Positions 54,448-64,000 of a DNA stretch of 64,000 bases are shown in pieces. Numbering within the stretch: position 1 is the first letter of the stretch; each line of letters begins with the position of its first letter. The notes beneath the pieces are model-generated. The model was not told the DNA's origin. It did no database searches and was given only the letters and a program-made list of their open reading frames with translations. Origin of the DNA: Pseudoneurospora amorphoporcata (Eukaryota; Ascomycota; Sordariomycetes; Sordariales; Sordariaceae); contig MU859063.1 in the NCBI GenBank assembly GCA_033297205.1, forward strand, positions 1 to 64,000. The letters are read 5' to 3'. The translations under genes and the position numbers were made by a program.

Positions 54448-55763
54448 CCGTAAGGATCGTAGATGCCAGTAGGCTGGGACTGGAAACCGTTCTGGAAGCC
54501 GTTCTGGTACCCCGTCTGCTGCTGCTGATATCCCATTGGCTGCTGCCCGTACCCGGTGAATGCATTGTTCATGTAAGCCGTCTGTTGAGCCTGGAGCTGG
54601 TTCTGATCCAGTGGGTTAGCAAAGAAATCCACCGCGCTGCCTTGCTGATAGCCCTGGTTGAAACCGGTGAACTGAGGCTGGGTGGTCTGCGCTGGGGTAT
54701 CATCGAACAAGGACGAGGCATTCGTCTCCTCGAGCTCCCGTCGCCTTCGCTCCTCCTCTTCCTTGCTGAGCTTGATGGCTTTGGCGAGATCATCGTCGTC
54801 CACCTCGGAAAGAGCCCTCTCACGTCGCTTCCTGTCCTCCTCCTCTTGGTATTTGCTCGCCTCGATTGCCAACTTGTACTCTGCATCGTCCTCGTCGGCA
54901 TACTGTGCTCTATGCTGCCTGGGGCGGGGACGCGGTGGTTCGACGTGGTTCTGGAGCATCTCCTCTCCGTACTGCATACGGGACTTCCAGGCTCTTCGGT
55001 CAGTGCGCTCCTCGCGCAACCTGTCCTCGTCCAGGAGCAGCGCAGTAAGATCCTTGGCGGCGATACGGACTGGTAGTAGAATGTCAGCATACTCCAAACA
55101 AGGCCCCGAAATGACACGTGTTGCCTACCATTGTTTCCAACGTCCTTGCCATCCTCGTCGATGTATGTGAACTCGCGCAGCGTCTTGATAACAAAGATGT
55201 TCTGCTTGGCCCACGTAACCACCATCTCGGATCCCTCGTGCAGAATGTAGTCCATAACCTTCAACGCCTTCAGGACGTGACGCCAGTTCTTGCCCTTATC
55301 GTTCAGTCGCTTGTCGATCATGTCCATGATTTCGTAGAACTCGGTGCTTCTACAGTTGGTACAACGGGTCATCAACGGGAACTCGGTGTAGTCGTTGGGG
55401 AATTCGAGACGGTGAACTTACGTGCCGTACGTCATTTGGGCGATTTGCCCCATCTGGGTTCCCGTAGGCCCCCATGGGTCGTTACTTGTCGCTATAATCA
55501 ATCAAAAGCGCCGATGTCAGTCAAGTCATGTCTCCAAAACTGCGGGTGGTGATGTTTGACTATCGGCCAGCGGGCCAGTTGGAAGCGCACAATGCCAAGG
55601 ACGTCCATGGCATCACCGCAGGGGGAGAGCGCAGTGGGTGTGGGAGAAGGAGAGAGACAGTAGAGAGAACGAGAGATCGGAATGACCCACCATCGCGCAC
55701 TTTGACCTGGGCGGCCGAGTAACCCTTTGTGACGTTTTTGACGCTGCGAATTACCTTGGACAT
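53622..55763 (-). CDS. ent1: Epsin (ENTH-domain endocytic adaptor)
   Basis: Four exons (55763-55691, 55491-55422, 55349-55129, 55069-53622) encode 603 aa. The ENTH domain (1-~150) starts MSKVIRSVKNVTKGYSAAQV and includes MTYGTSTEFYEIMDMIDKRL and WRHVLKALKVMDYILHEGSE; its helix 0 and basic pocket bind PtdIns(4,5)P2 at the plasma membrane. Two ubiquitin-interacting motifs follow (EYKLAIEASKYQ and DLAKAIKLSKEE). The Gln-rich remainder carries NPF motifs (NPFAQ, NPFLK, NPFAA), which bind EH-domain proteins such as Ede1/Pan1, and the C-terminal DLISF is a clathrin box. This is the full Ent1/Ent2 layout. Three introns cluster in the ENTH region, and each junction is fixed by ENTH conservation. A CAG run encodes Gln13. 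Confidence 0.96.
54408..54446 (-). repeat. (CTG/CAG)13 run encoding poly-Gln in epsin
   Basis: Thirteen perfect CTG triplets on the plus strand, read as CAG on the coding strand, give a pure-codon Gln tract. Pure-codon runs of this kind are length-unstable. Confidence 0.97.
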
Positions 55764-57967
55764 GATGGGCGGGCTTCTTCTCGGTCGAAGAAGCTACTGA
55801 ACTGATAGATCGATGTCAAAGGAAAGAAAAGAAAAAGAGGCTGTGTCGGGGGAGTCTCGCTCGGCGGCGGAACGATTGCGTGTCGCGGGAAGCCGTCGGT
55901 CGGTGCTTAACGTCTGATTACGACCAGTCCGCAGTGGAGCTATTGCAATTACACACGGGCAGGGAAGGTCGCTTCAGATGCTGGATGGATGGCTGGCTGG
56001 ATGCCGGATAGTACGTAGTGCGATGGTTGGCGATTGGTCTATTACGCCGCTCACAAGGTACTATGGTAGACCGTGGTTTAAATGATATATTCGCTCGACT
56101 TTTTCGCGTGTATCGTTCCAGGAGCTTTGCCTTGGTCGTGCCGGTGTGGTCTGGAGCGCGCAGGTTCGAGGTCCTGTAAACTCTGGGGTAAATTGGTCGT
56201 CTGGGGATCCTCGTCAACAGGACAGCGGCGCCGGGGAGTGTCAAATGCGAATGGATCTGTGACAGACTGCGGCGTGTAATGTTCGTCCCGTCGAGTCCGG
56301 GGTGATGTATAAAAGAGATGTTGTCAGGGTGAAGGAAGGAATTGGAAAGATTTGGCGTGTGAAAGTAGGAGGCGTTCAATGGGAGCAGGTGATTAGGTGA
56401 TGTTGGGAGGAAGACGGGAAGAAAGAGAGGGGCCGAGCTCAGCAGTTGGCCACAATTGGATGTGTCAATGACTGCGACGCGCAAGCAAGTTCACCAGGTC
56501 CAAATGCCGGCGCAACTCGGTTAGAAAACCTCTCACTAACCACCGCAATTTTGGTCAAAGACTTAAAATATCAGAGCTTGTTTTCGAGATGTATCTTTGG
56601 GTAGAAATCCCTCTTTCCAGGCCTTGAAATTACGCAGCTGATTCGGTCCGTCCTAACAGAGCCCTATCATTTTCCTTGGTCCTTCTCCTCATCAAGATTA
56701 CCAGCCTGTTAGTGCTAGACCCCTTTCGGCAGCTTATAACCTACCTCTAGCCGATCATTATGTCAGGATCAGTCAGGTCTCTGTAGTCCAAATATCCGAA
56801 CCCAACCCACTGTCAAAATCTTTAAAATTCCCCTTTGCGTACCTTGTGTCCGTCGAAGAGTATTCCTATAAGAGATACCGAACCGTTGTCTTGCATTGTC
56901 ATGTGTTGACTGGATCTGATGCCCTGTGCCACCATCGTGGGCGAGAGCTGCGCTGCTGTGGTGACGAAAGGCCGTGGCTTGGCAGCAGGCTGTGGCAGGA
57001 TCTCCCGATTCCACTCACAAGGCCCGAACTCATGTCACTGCCCATCGGCATCCCCCTTTCCCGAAACCAAACAAACTGCTCCGTCTTTTCGTTTCGACCA
57101 GTCAAACATTCATCCTCAACTTGTTTCATCCGGAATTACTCCATAATACGTGCCTGACTGACATAAGAAACGGGGTCCATGAGCTGCTCAGCTCAATGTT
57201 ATGGAGTCCCGGAGGTTCAAGCTCTAAATTTTAGCGTACCTCGTTCCTGGATTTCTATGGAGCCTTGCTGTGCTGCAGGTAGAGAGGCCCAGCAAAATGA
57301 CGTATGAAACATTCACGACTCGCCCTGAAGGACGCAAAGCCCTTTTGCGACGGGACAGGACAGTGGAGGTGACGAACGGGGAGAAGAAATCATTCGCGGA
57401 TGCAAGCCAAAGCAAACCAGAAGGGACAGAAATGGCTGCATATGCAGTGGAACACCCGGGCTCCTTGTGGGGATTTTTGACTTTGCTATTCTTCTAGAAA
57501 TAGAAGCTGTGGAAGTGAAATTTGCTTGAGGCGGATCTGAAGCTAGAAGACGCTCCTGAGAATCACTGGAAAAGATATTCATACAAGACTGAGCAGTTGT
57601 GGACGGGGACCGACGAACGCATCGGTATGTTGCTTGGGACCGTCTGAACAATAAAACATGAACACCTAGAATTTCCATGCCGAATTTGATTAGTTATTGT
57701 CTTTTTCTCACTTTCTTCTTCTTGTGTCCAAGCAGAGCCATAGCACAGCTGACATGAACTCACATACAATCACGAGCCTCGAGAATGATTAACTGAGCAT
57801 CAAATTAGGTACGACTGATGCTACATACGCAAGAACAAAATGCCCCTCGCTACCAAATGCTATGGACCTGTAAACCCTCAACCAGCCAACCAACCAAACC
57901 AACGCCATGGCCTAATCCCTTGATGCACCCCCCATCAGCCCCCTAATCTTCAGTGAAAATGAGAGAG

Positions 57968-58025
<58 letters not shown>

Positions 58026-58203
58026 ATGGTAATACCCTCAAAACTTTCAAGCCAGCTTGCTCTTCCCCTCTGTTTCAAAAACATAACCGGTAAATAAAGT
58101 GGAATAGAGAAGAAAAATCATGGAGCCGAAGAAGATGACATGAGATAAGAGAAGAGAAGAGAAGAGGGCATCGCAACATTCGGAAGGGAAACTGGGAGAC
58201 TGG
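55764..58203. other. Intergenic region with epsin promoter and a 58-base poly(A) tract
   Basis: No gene is supported in these 2.4 kb. The epsin promoter should lie near 55764-56300. The right part holds the poly(A) run at 57966-58023. Confidence 0.4.
57966..58023. repeat. Homopolymer of 58 A
   Basis: An uninterrupted run of A on the plus strand. It follows a purine stretch and is not preceded by a gene on that strand, so it is not the tail of an obvious retrocopy. Confidence 0.95.
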
Positions 58204-58956
58204 TTAGGACTTGTCGTTGTCGCCATCAGGGTGACTGTTGCCACCGTTGCCGCCATCACCACCGCCACCATCCTCCTGGTGAGCATGGTGAAGATGAGCG
58301 TCAAGGTACCAACCGACAGTGCCATAACCCGGGTCGCGCCACCATGCTCTGTTAGGCTTTGTCCTCCAAGACGGCGGCGGCGGTCGATTATCTTGAGTAC
58401 CCGAAGTAGGCGCCGGAAGAGCCCTATCCATATGGGCATGTGGAGCTGAAGCAGGTCACTTTCGCAAAGCCCCATCCCCATCGGCTTTCGTCCTCCACGC
58501 AGGCGGTGGCGATCGATCCCTAGTAGTAGGGGCGTGCGAAACCGAAACAGATCGCTCTCGCAAAGACGCTTTATCGGCATTGCTCCTTGAAGGCGGCGGC
58601 GGTCGATTGTGACGATTGTCCGAAGCAGGACGAGGATGAGGCAGACGAGTGTCACTCTCTGAAGCTTTGTTGGCGTTATCTTCCCGAGTTCTATCGACAG
58701 CAGATTGTCTGTCGGCTTTTGTCCCCAATGATGACGGCCCCGATGGTGCTGAAGTAGCAGGACGCTCAGCTAAAGCGGGATGAGGAGACCCTTGAACAAA
58801 GCGTCCCACTTCCCGTGATGGTCTTTCTCCTAGCGGTGGTGGTCCTCTTGGTGTAGCCATCCTTGCTCCCCCTCCCTTTCCTCCTCTCATTCTCTCCCCG
58901 CTTCCGCTTCCCCTTTTCATCACCTCCTCCGGCCCCCACGATAACGCTACTGATTC
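58204..58956 (-). other. In-frame, repeat-containing open stretch after the MYST gene stop
   Basis: The frame of the MYST gene stays open after its TAG (58959-58957) for 166 codons to a TGA (58458-58456) and then for another 83 codons to 58204. The first ATG is at 58920, only 36 bases past the stop. The putative protein is basic, Pro/Arg/Ser-rich, with repeated units (RPPPPSRS, SPPPAWRTK, RPPPPSWRTK). Alignment of the units suggests that the TGA replaces an Arg CGA. A second minus-strand frame is also open across 58655-58047, so low stop density explains part of this. It may be a separate small gene, 3' UTR, a decayed C-terminus or nothing. Confidence 0.3.
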
Positions 58957-61900
58957 CTAATTGTCGTCATCCTTCATGGTAATATCTGCTTGTTCGTCTT
59001 CGCCACCCCGATTGATACTGCCGTTGCCGTTGTCGGCGCTTCCAGCGTCCTCTCCGTTCCCGTTTGCGCCAGAAGAGTTGGAGGCACCACGGCTCCCACT
59101 TCCACTGCCACTGCCACTAGCACCGGAACCGGAACTGGGACCGGCGGCGCTCTCCGCAGTAGGGGTAACGTGCACGGTGTCCTTCATCATCCCCTCCTCA
59201 CCCTCCTTCTTCGGCGTCGACGATGGCCCAAGCGATTTCTGCTTCTCCAACCAACCGGGAGGAAAACCAGGGCCGCTCTCGGCGTTACCATAGTCGCTCT
59301 TCTTGGTGCCCTTGGGCCAGCGACCAGGCCCGCGACCGGTGCCGCCCGCTTTGCGCTTGCTGCTGCTGCTACTACGCGGCTTGGCAGCCGAAGACACGCG
59401 GCGGACACCGCTCGTGCGACGGGGGTTTCGTGGCCGGGCGGCGCTGCCGCTGCTGGTGCGGACGGCTGGTGGGCGGGGAACGGTGTTGCGGATGCGGTCG
59501 CCGCCGGCGCCGCGTCGGGAGGTGTTGAGAGGGGGGACGACCTCGAAGCGGGTCGGAGGGATGCCTTCGTACTGGGCCATCCAGTCGTCGGGGTTCTCCT
59601 TGTTCTCGCCGTCGGCGTCCGGTTCGGTCTTAGCTTTCCGGTCGTGGTCGTCATTGGGGTGAACAGAGCCGTGGACGGAGCCATTGGGGAAGAGACCGTT
59701 GGTCTTGAGAACCGAGCGAGGGGAGATGACCTCTGGTTGGATGATACCGAGCTCGTCGGGCTCAGTCGACTCAAGGATTGTAGGAGCTGACGTGTCGATC
59801 TCCATCTTCTGGACTTGGGTTGCCAGACCGTCCGGTTGAGAAGCATTACCGTTGATGACGGCTCCTTCCTCAACCGTCGGCTTGGCCTCCTCATCCTCCC
59901 TAGGGGCGATGGCGTTCAGTGCTGGCCCCAGCTCGAAGTTGGTAGCATTGCTCCTGCCCATAACATAAGGAGTCCATGTGAGAGCTTTGGGTTCCAGCTG
60001 GACGTACTTCTTGGCCTCCCACTTGGCAACATACTCCTTGCAATAGGGCAGATCTACGCGGAAGGCATAGATTTGGGTTTGGGGATCGCGAACCAGACAC
60101 CTCAAGCCTTCGAGGGACGATATTACGTCGTCTGGCGTGAGTCCTGTGTCGTCGGAGATCTTCTTGATGCTCAGACCCTTTTTCTCCTTGGGATCGCCGG
60201 AGCAGTGCTCAAGGAGGTACTTGCACATCACCAGCCTCCAGTAGTTCCGGTATGAGACCAAGCCCATGTCCGAGAGGGGCTTTTCTGGTGAGCCAGTCTT
60301 CTGTTCTACCCTGGTGAGAAGGTAAGAAAAGTCGATGAGCAAGTTGCCGTATCCTTTTCGCTGGTGGATAGGCAGCGTGAGGATACACGAGACGTTGTTC
60401 TGGCTACTAGCTCGCTTCTCCTTGGAGAAGTAGCCGACAAAGTGGTACCCGTATTGGTCATACTCGCAAAGGACGTAAAACAGGAACGGTTCCACGTCGT
60501 AGTAAAGGGTCTTGGACCCCAGGAAGAGCTTGGCCAGCAAGCAGAGGTTCTGGCAGTAGACGGGGTTCTTGCGACCGTCAACCTCGAAGACGGATATCGA
60601 GCCATGGCGATAGATCTCGTCGCCTGGTGGGTGTTTCGCGGGGCACTTGAGCTTATGTCTCCATGCCACGTAGTCGGAGTTCATGTACTTCAGGCAAAAT
60701 TCGCAGATATATAGGACCCGGTTCCTACTGTATTCTTCGGGATATGGTGCCGCATACCATGTGTCGATTTCCCAGCCGCCGAACTCGATGCACTCGATTT
60801 GACTGGCTGGACCGGCCGTCTTCTTGGACTTCTTGACTGGTGCTTCGACCTCTGCTTGCATCTTCAGGAGTCGTTGTCGCCATTCCTCCTCGGCCATTTG
60901 CTTTGCTTCGTCGAATCGCCGGCGATCCTCAGGCTGGGGTAATGTCTTGGACGTATCCGCCTCGGCGTCGGTGAGGATGCCGCCGTAGGGTTTTCCTTTG
61001 AGCTCATCCGTCTCCTTGTCGTAGAAGGAATAAAACGGTTGGGTGTAGCTTGTGCTAGCAAACGGTGCCGTGGAAGGTTCCATTGCATCTGCTGCTGCGG
61101 CCGTCCTGCGCGACCGACCCGACCTTCCTGATGTCTTGCGCCCAGAACGTCCTGATCGGCCGGATCGACCTGATCGAGCAGACCGACTTGATCGCTTGCT
61201 GTTCCCCTTGGGTGGTTGCGATATTATCTCCTGCAGCTTGGTGGGGTCTACCCGCATGCGCAGCAAGATGCTGCTTCGTGTCTTCTTGACGACGCTGGCC
61301 GATGACGGGGCCGTGGGATGGGAGATCTTAATTCGCAATGACCGGGCCGATGTCGGCCTTGCTTGTTCGTCCTGGCCGGCTGTGCCGTCGTTGGCCTCTT
61401 CTTCCACTTCTTCTTCGGTGCCCAGGGTGTTCCGGCGTCGCTTCCTAAGGCTTATTACGTGTTCGGTGGGTTCTACTGATGACGTCTTACGTTTCCTAAG
61501 TACGCGAGACCCATCCATAGGATCCTCGTCCAGCACTAGTTGGTTAAAGACCGAGTGCGAATCCGGGTTTGTGTGTTTTTGGGGAGGCAGAAGGTCCCGG
61601 GCCAGTTTTGGTGCTGAGGCCCGGCGTGTGGTGGGGTGGGTAGTTGTAGTGGTTTCCGTCCCATTCACTTGCGTCTGCTCGTAATTCTCCCCCGCGGCCG
61701 TTTGCGACCCTTGACTGGCGCAGTTTGGGCATTTCCAGGTGTCGGGTGCTACTAGTTTGGCCAGTTAGTGGGTTTTCACGTCGATGGAATTTGGGGACGA
61801 CGGGACTCCGCTTGTTCGTACCTTGATCATCGGGCAGCGCATTCGTTTCCCTTGCACACTGCTGGTGGGCTGCTAGTCGTCAGCTTCTAGCTCTTGCTCT

Positions 61901-62709
61901 ATCCCGCAATTTCCATAGAACAACATGTACTAACCGTTCTCCCCACACCCGGAACATGCAAGATACTCTTCGAATTCCTCTGCCGGATCGTGATCTTCGT
62001 CTTGTTTACAGAACATGCAAAGTCCACTGTCCTCTTTTCCCGAGGCCTCCTCCTCATCATCGTCCTCGTCTCCAACAGGTTCGTGCTCAGCCGCATCTTC
62101 CCAGTGTGCCTCATCTTCAGATTCCGCATCACTGATGCTCGCCGAACTGGCTGACGAACGGTCATCTTCCTCTTCACTCTCGCTATCGCTATGGTCGGTG
62201 TCACCCGGCTTTATTTTGACGGCCCCGACACCCTCGTCATCGTCGTCGTCTCCATCATCCTCATGGTCTTCCTCCACGCTTGGCAGGTGCTGTTGCGAGG
62301 TGTGTTCCTCGAAATGGACAGAATCACCGTCGTCTCCTTCGGCATCCTCATCGAACCCCTCGTGGTCTTCGTCGTCGTGTTCCTCCTCTTCATCATGTTC
62401 ATAACCCGAGTCTTGGTGGTCTTGGTGGTCGTCATGATCGTCGTGGCTGCCTTCGTCCGAGTGTTCGGCATCGTCGCCTTCGCCCATTTCCTCGTCGTGG
62501 TGGTCGTTCTCTTCTTGCGCATCGTGCATCTCCTGGTCTTTGTCGGCCTCGCTAGGCTCGGGTAGGGCGTTGATCTGGGACATCTCGGAGGTAATCGTAA
62601 CTTGGTTGGCCATTGCGACATCCCCGTCAGTGGCACTGGGCTCAGCCTGGTGTTCCGACATCATGACGCTCTGTTGCAGCTCCTCCGCCCTGAGTTGTTC
62701 GTCGGCCAT
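58957..62709 (-). CDS. sas3: PHD-finger MYST histone acetyltransferase (Sas3/Mst2/KAT6 type)
   Basis: Three exons (62709-61935, 61872-61822, 61751-58957) encode 1206 aa. Exon 1 is a very acidic arm (~240 residues) ending in the first half of a PHD finger (CMFCKQDEDHDP, then LACSGCGEN). The 51-base exon 2 supplies AHQQCARETNALPDD and exon 3 supplies WKCPNC, so all eight Zn ligands exist only in the spliced product. The MYST domain follows: C2HC zinc finger (YICEFCLKYMNSDYVAWRHK with KCPAKHPPG), catalytic Cys/Glu region (VSCILTLPIHQRKGYGNLLI; acetyl-CoA loop QRKGYG) and SYLLTRVEQKTGSPEKPLSD. The basic, Ser/Gly-rich tail is disordered. The architecture points to the NuA3-type H3 acetyltransferase; the Esa1 alternative would carry a chromodomain, which is absent. 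Divergent from NDUFA1. Confidence 0.93.
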
Positions 62710-63637
62710 TGCAGGTTGTGTGTTCTGTCTTGTTCTTGTTGGTTGTCCGCTTTGTTCTCAGCACCCAACCTGGCTTCCCGCACCCCTTTGGCTAGTCTCG
62801 TCAAGCGTAACCTGGCCAGAGGGCGCTCATACCAGCTAGCTGAAAGTTGGTGTTTCGGTCGTTATCATGCCGGGAGGTGAATGTGCAGCGTAAGGCGACC
62901 GTATTTTATGTATCGGCGACAGTCTTTTGTGTGGTTGTGTTGCTTGGAGGCCGCAGCTGCAAGAAGCTGGTGCCTACTGAAGCAGGTGATTGTTTGCGAC
63001 AGCTCGAAAGGGGGTTGAAAACGCGCTGATCCGGGGGACAAGGCTGGGTGAATCGTGTTGTTCTGCGGTCGCACTAGGTCGATGATGTCAAAAGACGCGT
63101 CGCGGAGTGCTTGTTTCGTCGTGGAGGGCCGTTGTAAGTGCTGAAGGCGCCAACGTTCTTGTTCGCGGAGTGTTCTTCCCGAGAAGTTGCCCGTCCCTTT
63201 GGAGTTCCAGACGCCCTTTCCCATCCAAGTTACGTTACGGGCCGATGTACGTGCAAGGGTTCACGTGCTTAGTCATCCGTAGTGCAACCCGCCAAGCCTC
63301 AAGCACCTGCGGGTCCAGGCGGGTTGGGGGGGGTCACTGCTCCACTGGAATCATGCGACCCAAGTTGGAAAGGGAAGCTTCCATTTCCCGAGTTTCTTGA
63401 GCGCCTGAGGCATCCGCGGCCCTTGTCTCCGCCAATTCGTCAAGACGCTCCATCTGCCATTCACCAAACTTGGGACCTGTATCCCAGCCAACTGCTGAGC
63501 TGCGGATTGTCACAAAGAGAAGCCACGACACTCATATCCGCACCAACTGCGCATAGGACTTTAGGTCGGTTCTGAGTATCCAAACAAGTTGTTGCTACTT
63601 GGCTAACCGAACTGATCAGGTCCGGAAAACCGCCACG
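62710..63637. promoter_or_regulatory. Bidirectional promoter region (MYST HAT / NDUFA1)
   Basis: 928 bases between two divergent starts. No TATA box is evident on either side. A run of G occurs at 63326-63334. No further gene seen. Confidence 0.4.
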
Positions 63638-64000
63638 ATGCCTGTCCCCTTCGAGGCCCTCATTCCCTATGCCATCATCGTCACGGTAAGCTCCACCGGA
63701 TCAGTGCGCCCGGAGCGGGGTGGGACAATCGGGTCCGCTGACCGAAGTCTAGATGTTCGGCGTCACGGGCGCCGGCCTGTCTGCCATCAAGACTGCCCAG
63801 AACGGCGGCAAGAAGGCGAGATGGTCGTTGGATACCTGGGATAGAGTACGTTGACCCTCTGCAGTTGTTGATGTCATAGGGGGCATGGGCTAACCGTTGA
63901 ATAGCAAAGTACGAACCACTTATACCTGCGAACTACACGAGTCATGACACACCTTCGCGCACATCCACCCTAACAGCGACTGACGATTGGTGCTCATATA
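63638..64000 (+). CDS. Complex I subunit NDUFA1/MWFE, 5' part only
   Basis: Exons 63638-63685 and 63753-63845 are clear and read MPVPFEALIPYAIIVT then MFGVTGAGLSAIKTAQNGGK and KARWSLDTWDR, the N-terminal single-helix segment of the small complex I membrane-arm subunit NDUFA1 (MWFE). This subunit anchors the junction between arms in the mitochondrial inner membrane and is needed for assembly. A third splice follows (donor GTACGT at 63846). Its acceptor is unclear: ATAG at 63904 with branch GGCTAAC is possible, but the next codons do not match the family, so a micro-exon or a later acceptor (AACAG near 63976) is likely. The gene runs off the window end. Confidence 0.8.

Noticed and set aside
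56155..56185. tRNA T-arm-like sequence (caggttcgaggtcctg)
   Set aside because: No A box, anticodon arm or acceptor pairing is found at the right distances; coincidental.
58047..58655. 202-codon minus-strand frame overlapping the MYST-linked stretch
   Set aside because: Same DNA as the repeat-rich open stretch but in another frame; composition is a shadow of the Pro/Arg repeats.

Overview
This window looks like nuclear DNA of a filamentous ascomycete, most likely Sordariales (Neurospora/Sordaria-like). The evidence is: short introns with GT(A/T/G)xGT-type donors, GCTGAC/GCTAAC branch sites and AG acceptors; long gene-free leaders; proteins rich in poly-Q/S/E runs; orthologues typical of this group; and a transposon copy whose damage is what repeat-induced point mutation (RIP) produces. 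All gene models here are hand-spliced from the sequence and not supported by RNA data.

Layout: 1-2500 is repeat-derived, with a 1.8-kb Fot1/pogo-like DNA transposon (686-2497) carrying at least eleven in-frame nonsense codons and no frameshift. 3778-7808 (+) is a six-exon gene joining a SesB-type alpha/beta hydrolase domain to a CorA-like membrane domain; its TGA stop is followed by CTA and by a 99-codon in-frame extension. 9530-11542 (+) is mitochondrial ETF:ubiquinone oxidoreductase. 11.5-18.3 kb holds no recognisable gene and includes the leader of the TATA-binding protein gene (18306-19275, +). 20362-21876 (-) is an MSOX-family FAD amine oxidase; 23555-26191 (+) is an SR140/U2SURP-like splicing factor; 27615-30014 (+) is a copper-fist transcription factor; 31220-33343 (-) is a four-helix MARVEL-like membrane protein with a glutamine-rich tail; 34500-35348 (-) is an EFM7-type methyltransferase; 36028-37335 (+) is an RS-rich nuclear protein; 37934-41720 (-) is a SNF2-family ATPase; 42288-44687 (-) is an F-box/WD-like protein; 45783-51628 (-) is the NUP98-NUP96 (Nup145) precursor; 53622-55763 (-) is epsin; 58957-62709 (-) is a PHD-MYST histone acetyltransferase followed in frame by a low-complexity open stretch; 63638 onward (+) is the start of complex I subunit NDUFA1/MWFE, cut by the window edge.

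The genes are housekeeping genes in mixed orientation and are not an operon or biosynthetic cluster. Themes are nuclear gene expression (TBP, SNF2, MYST HAT, SR140, RS protein, Nup145), mitochondrial electron transport (ETF-QO, NDUFA1) and membrane traffic (epsin). The most notable observations are the probable programmed stop-codon readthrough (TGA CTA plus a downstream G-quadruplex motif) in the hydrolase-CorA gene, the RIP-killed transposon with definable ends, the weak-donor intron of the Nup145 gene whose retention would give a NUP98-only product, and the HFT (not HFS) autoproteolysis site.
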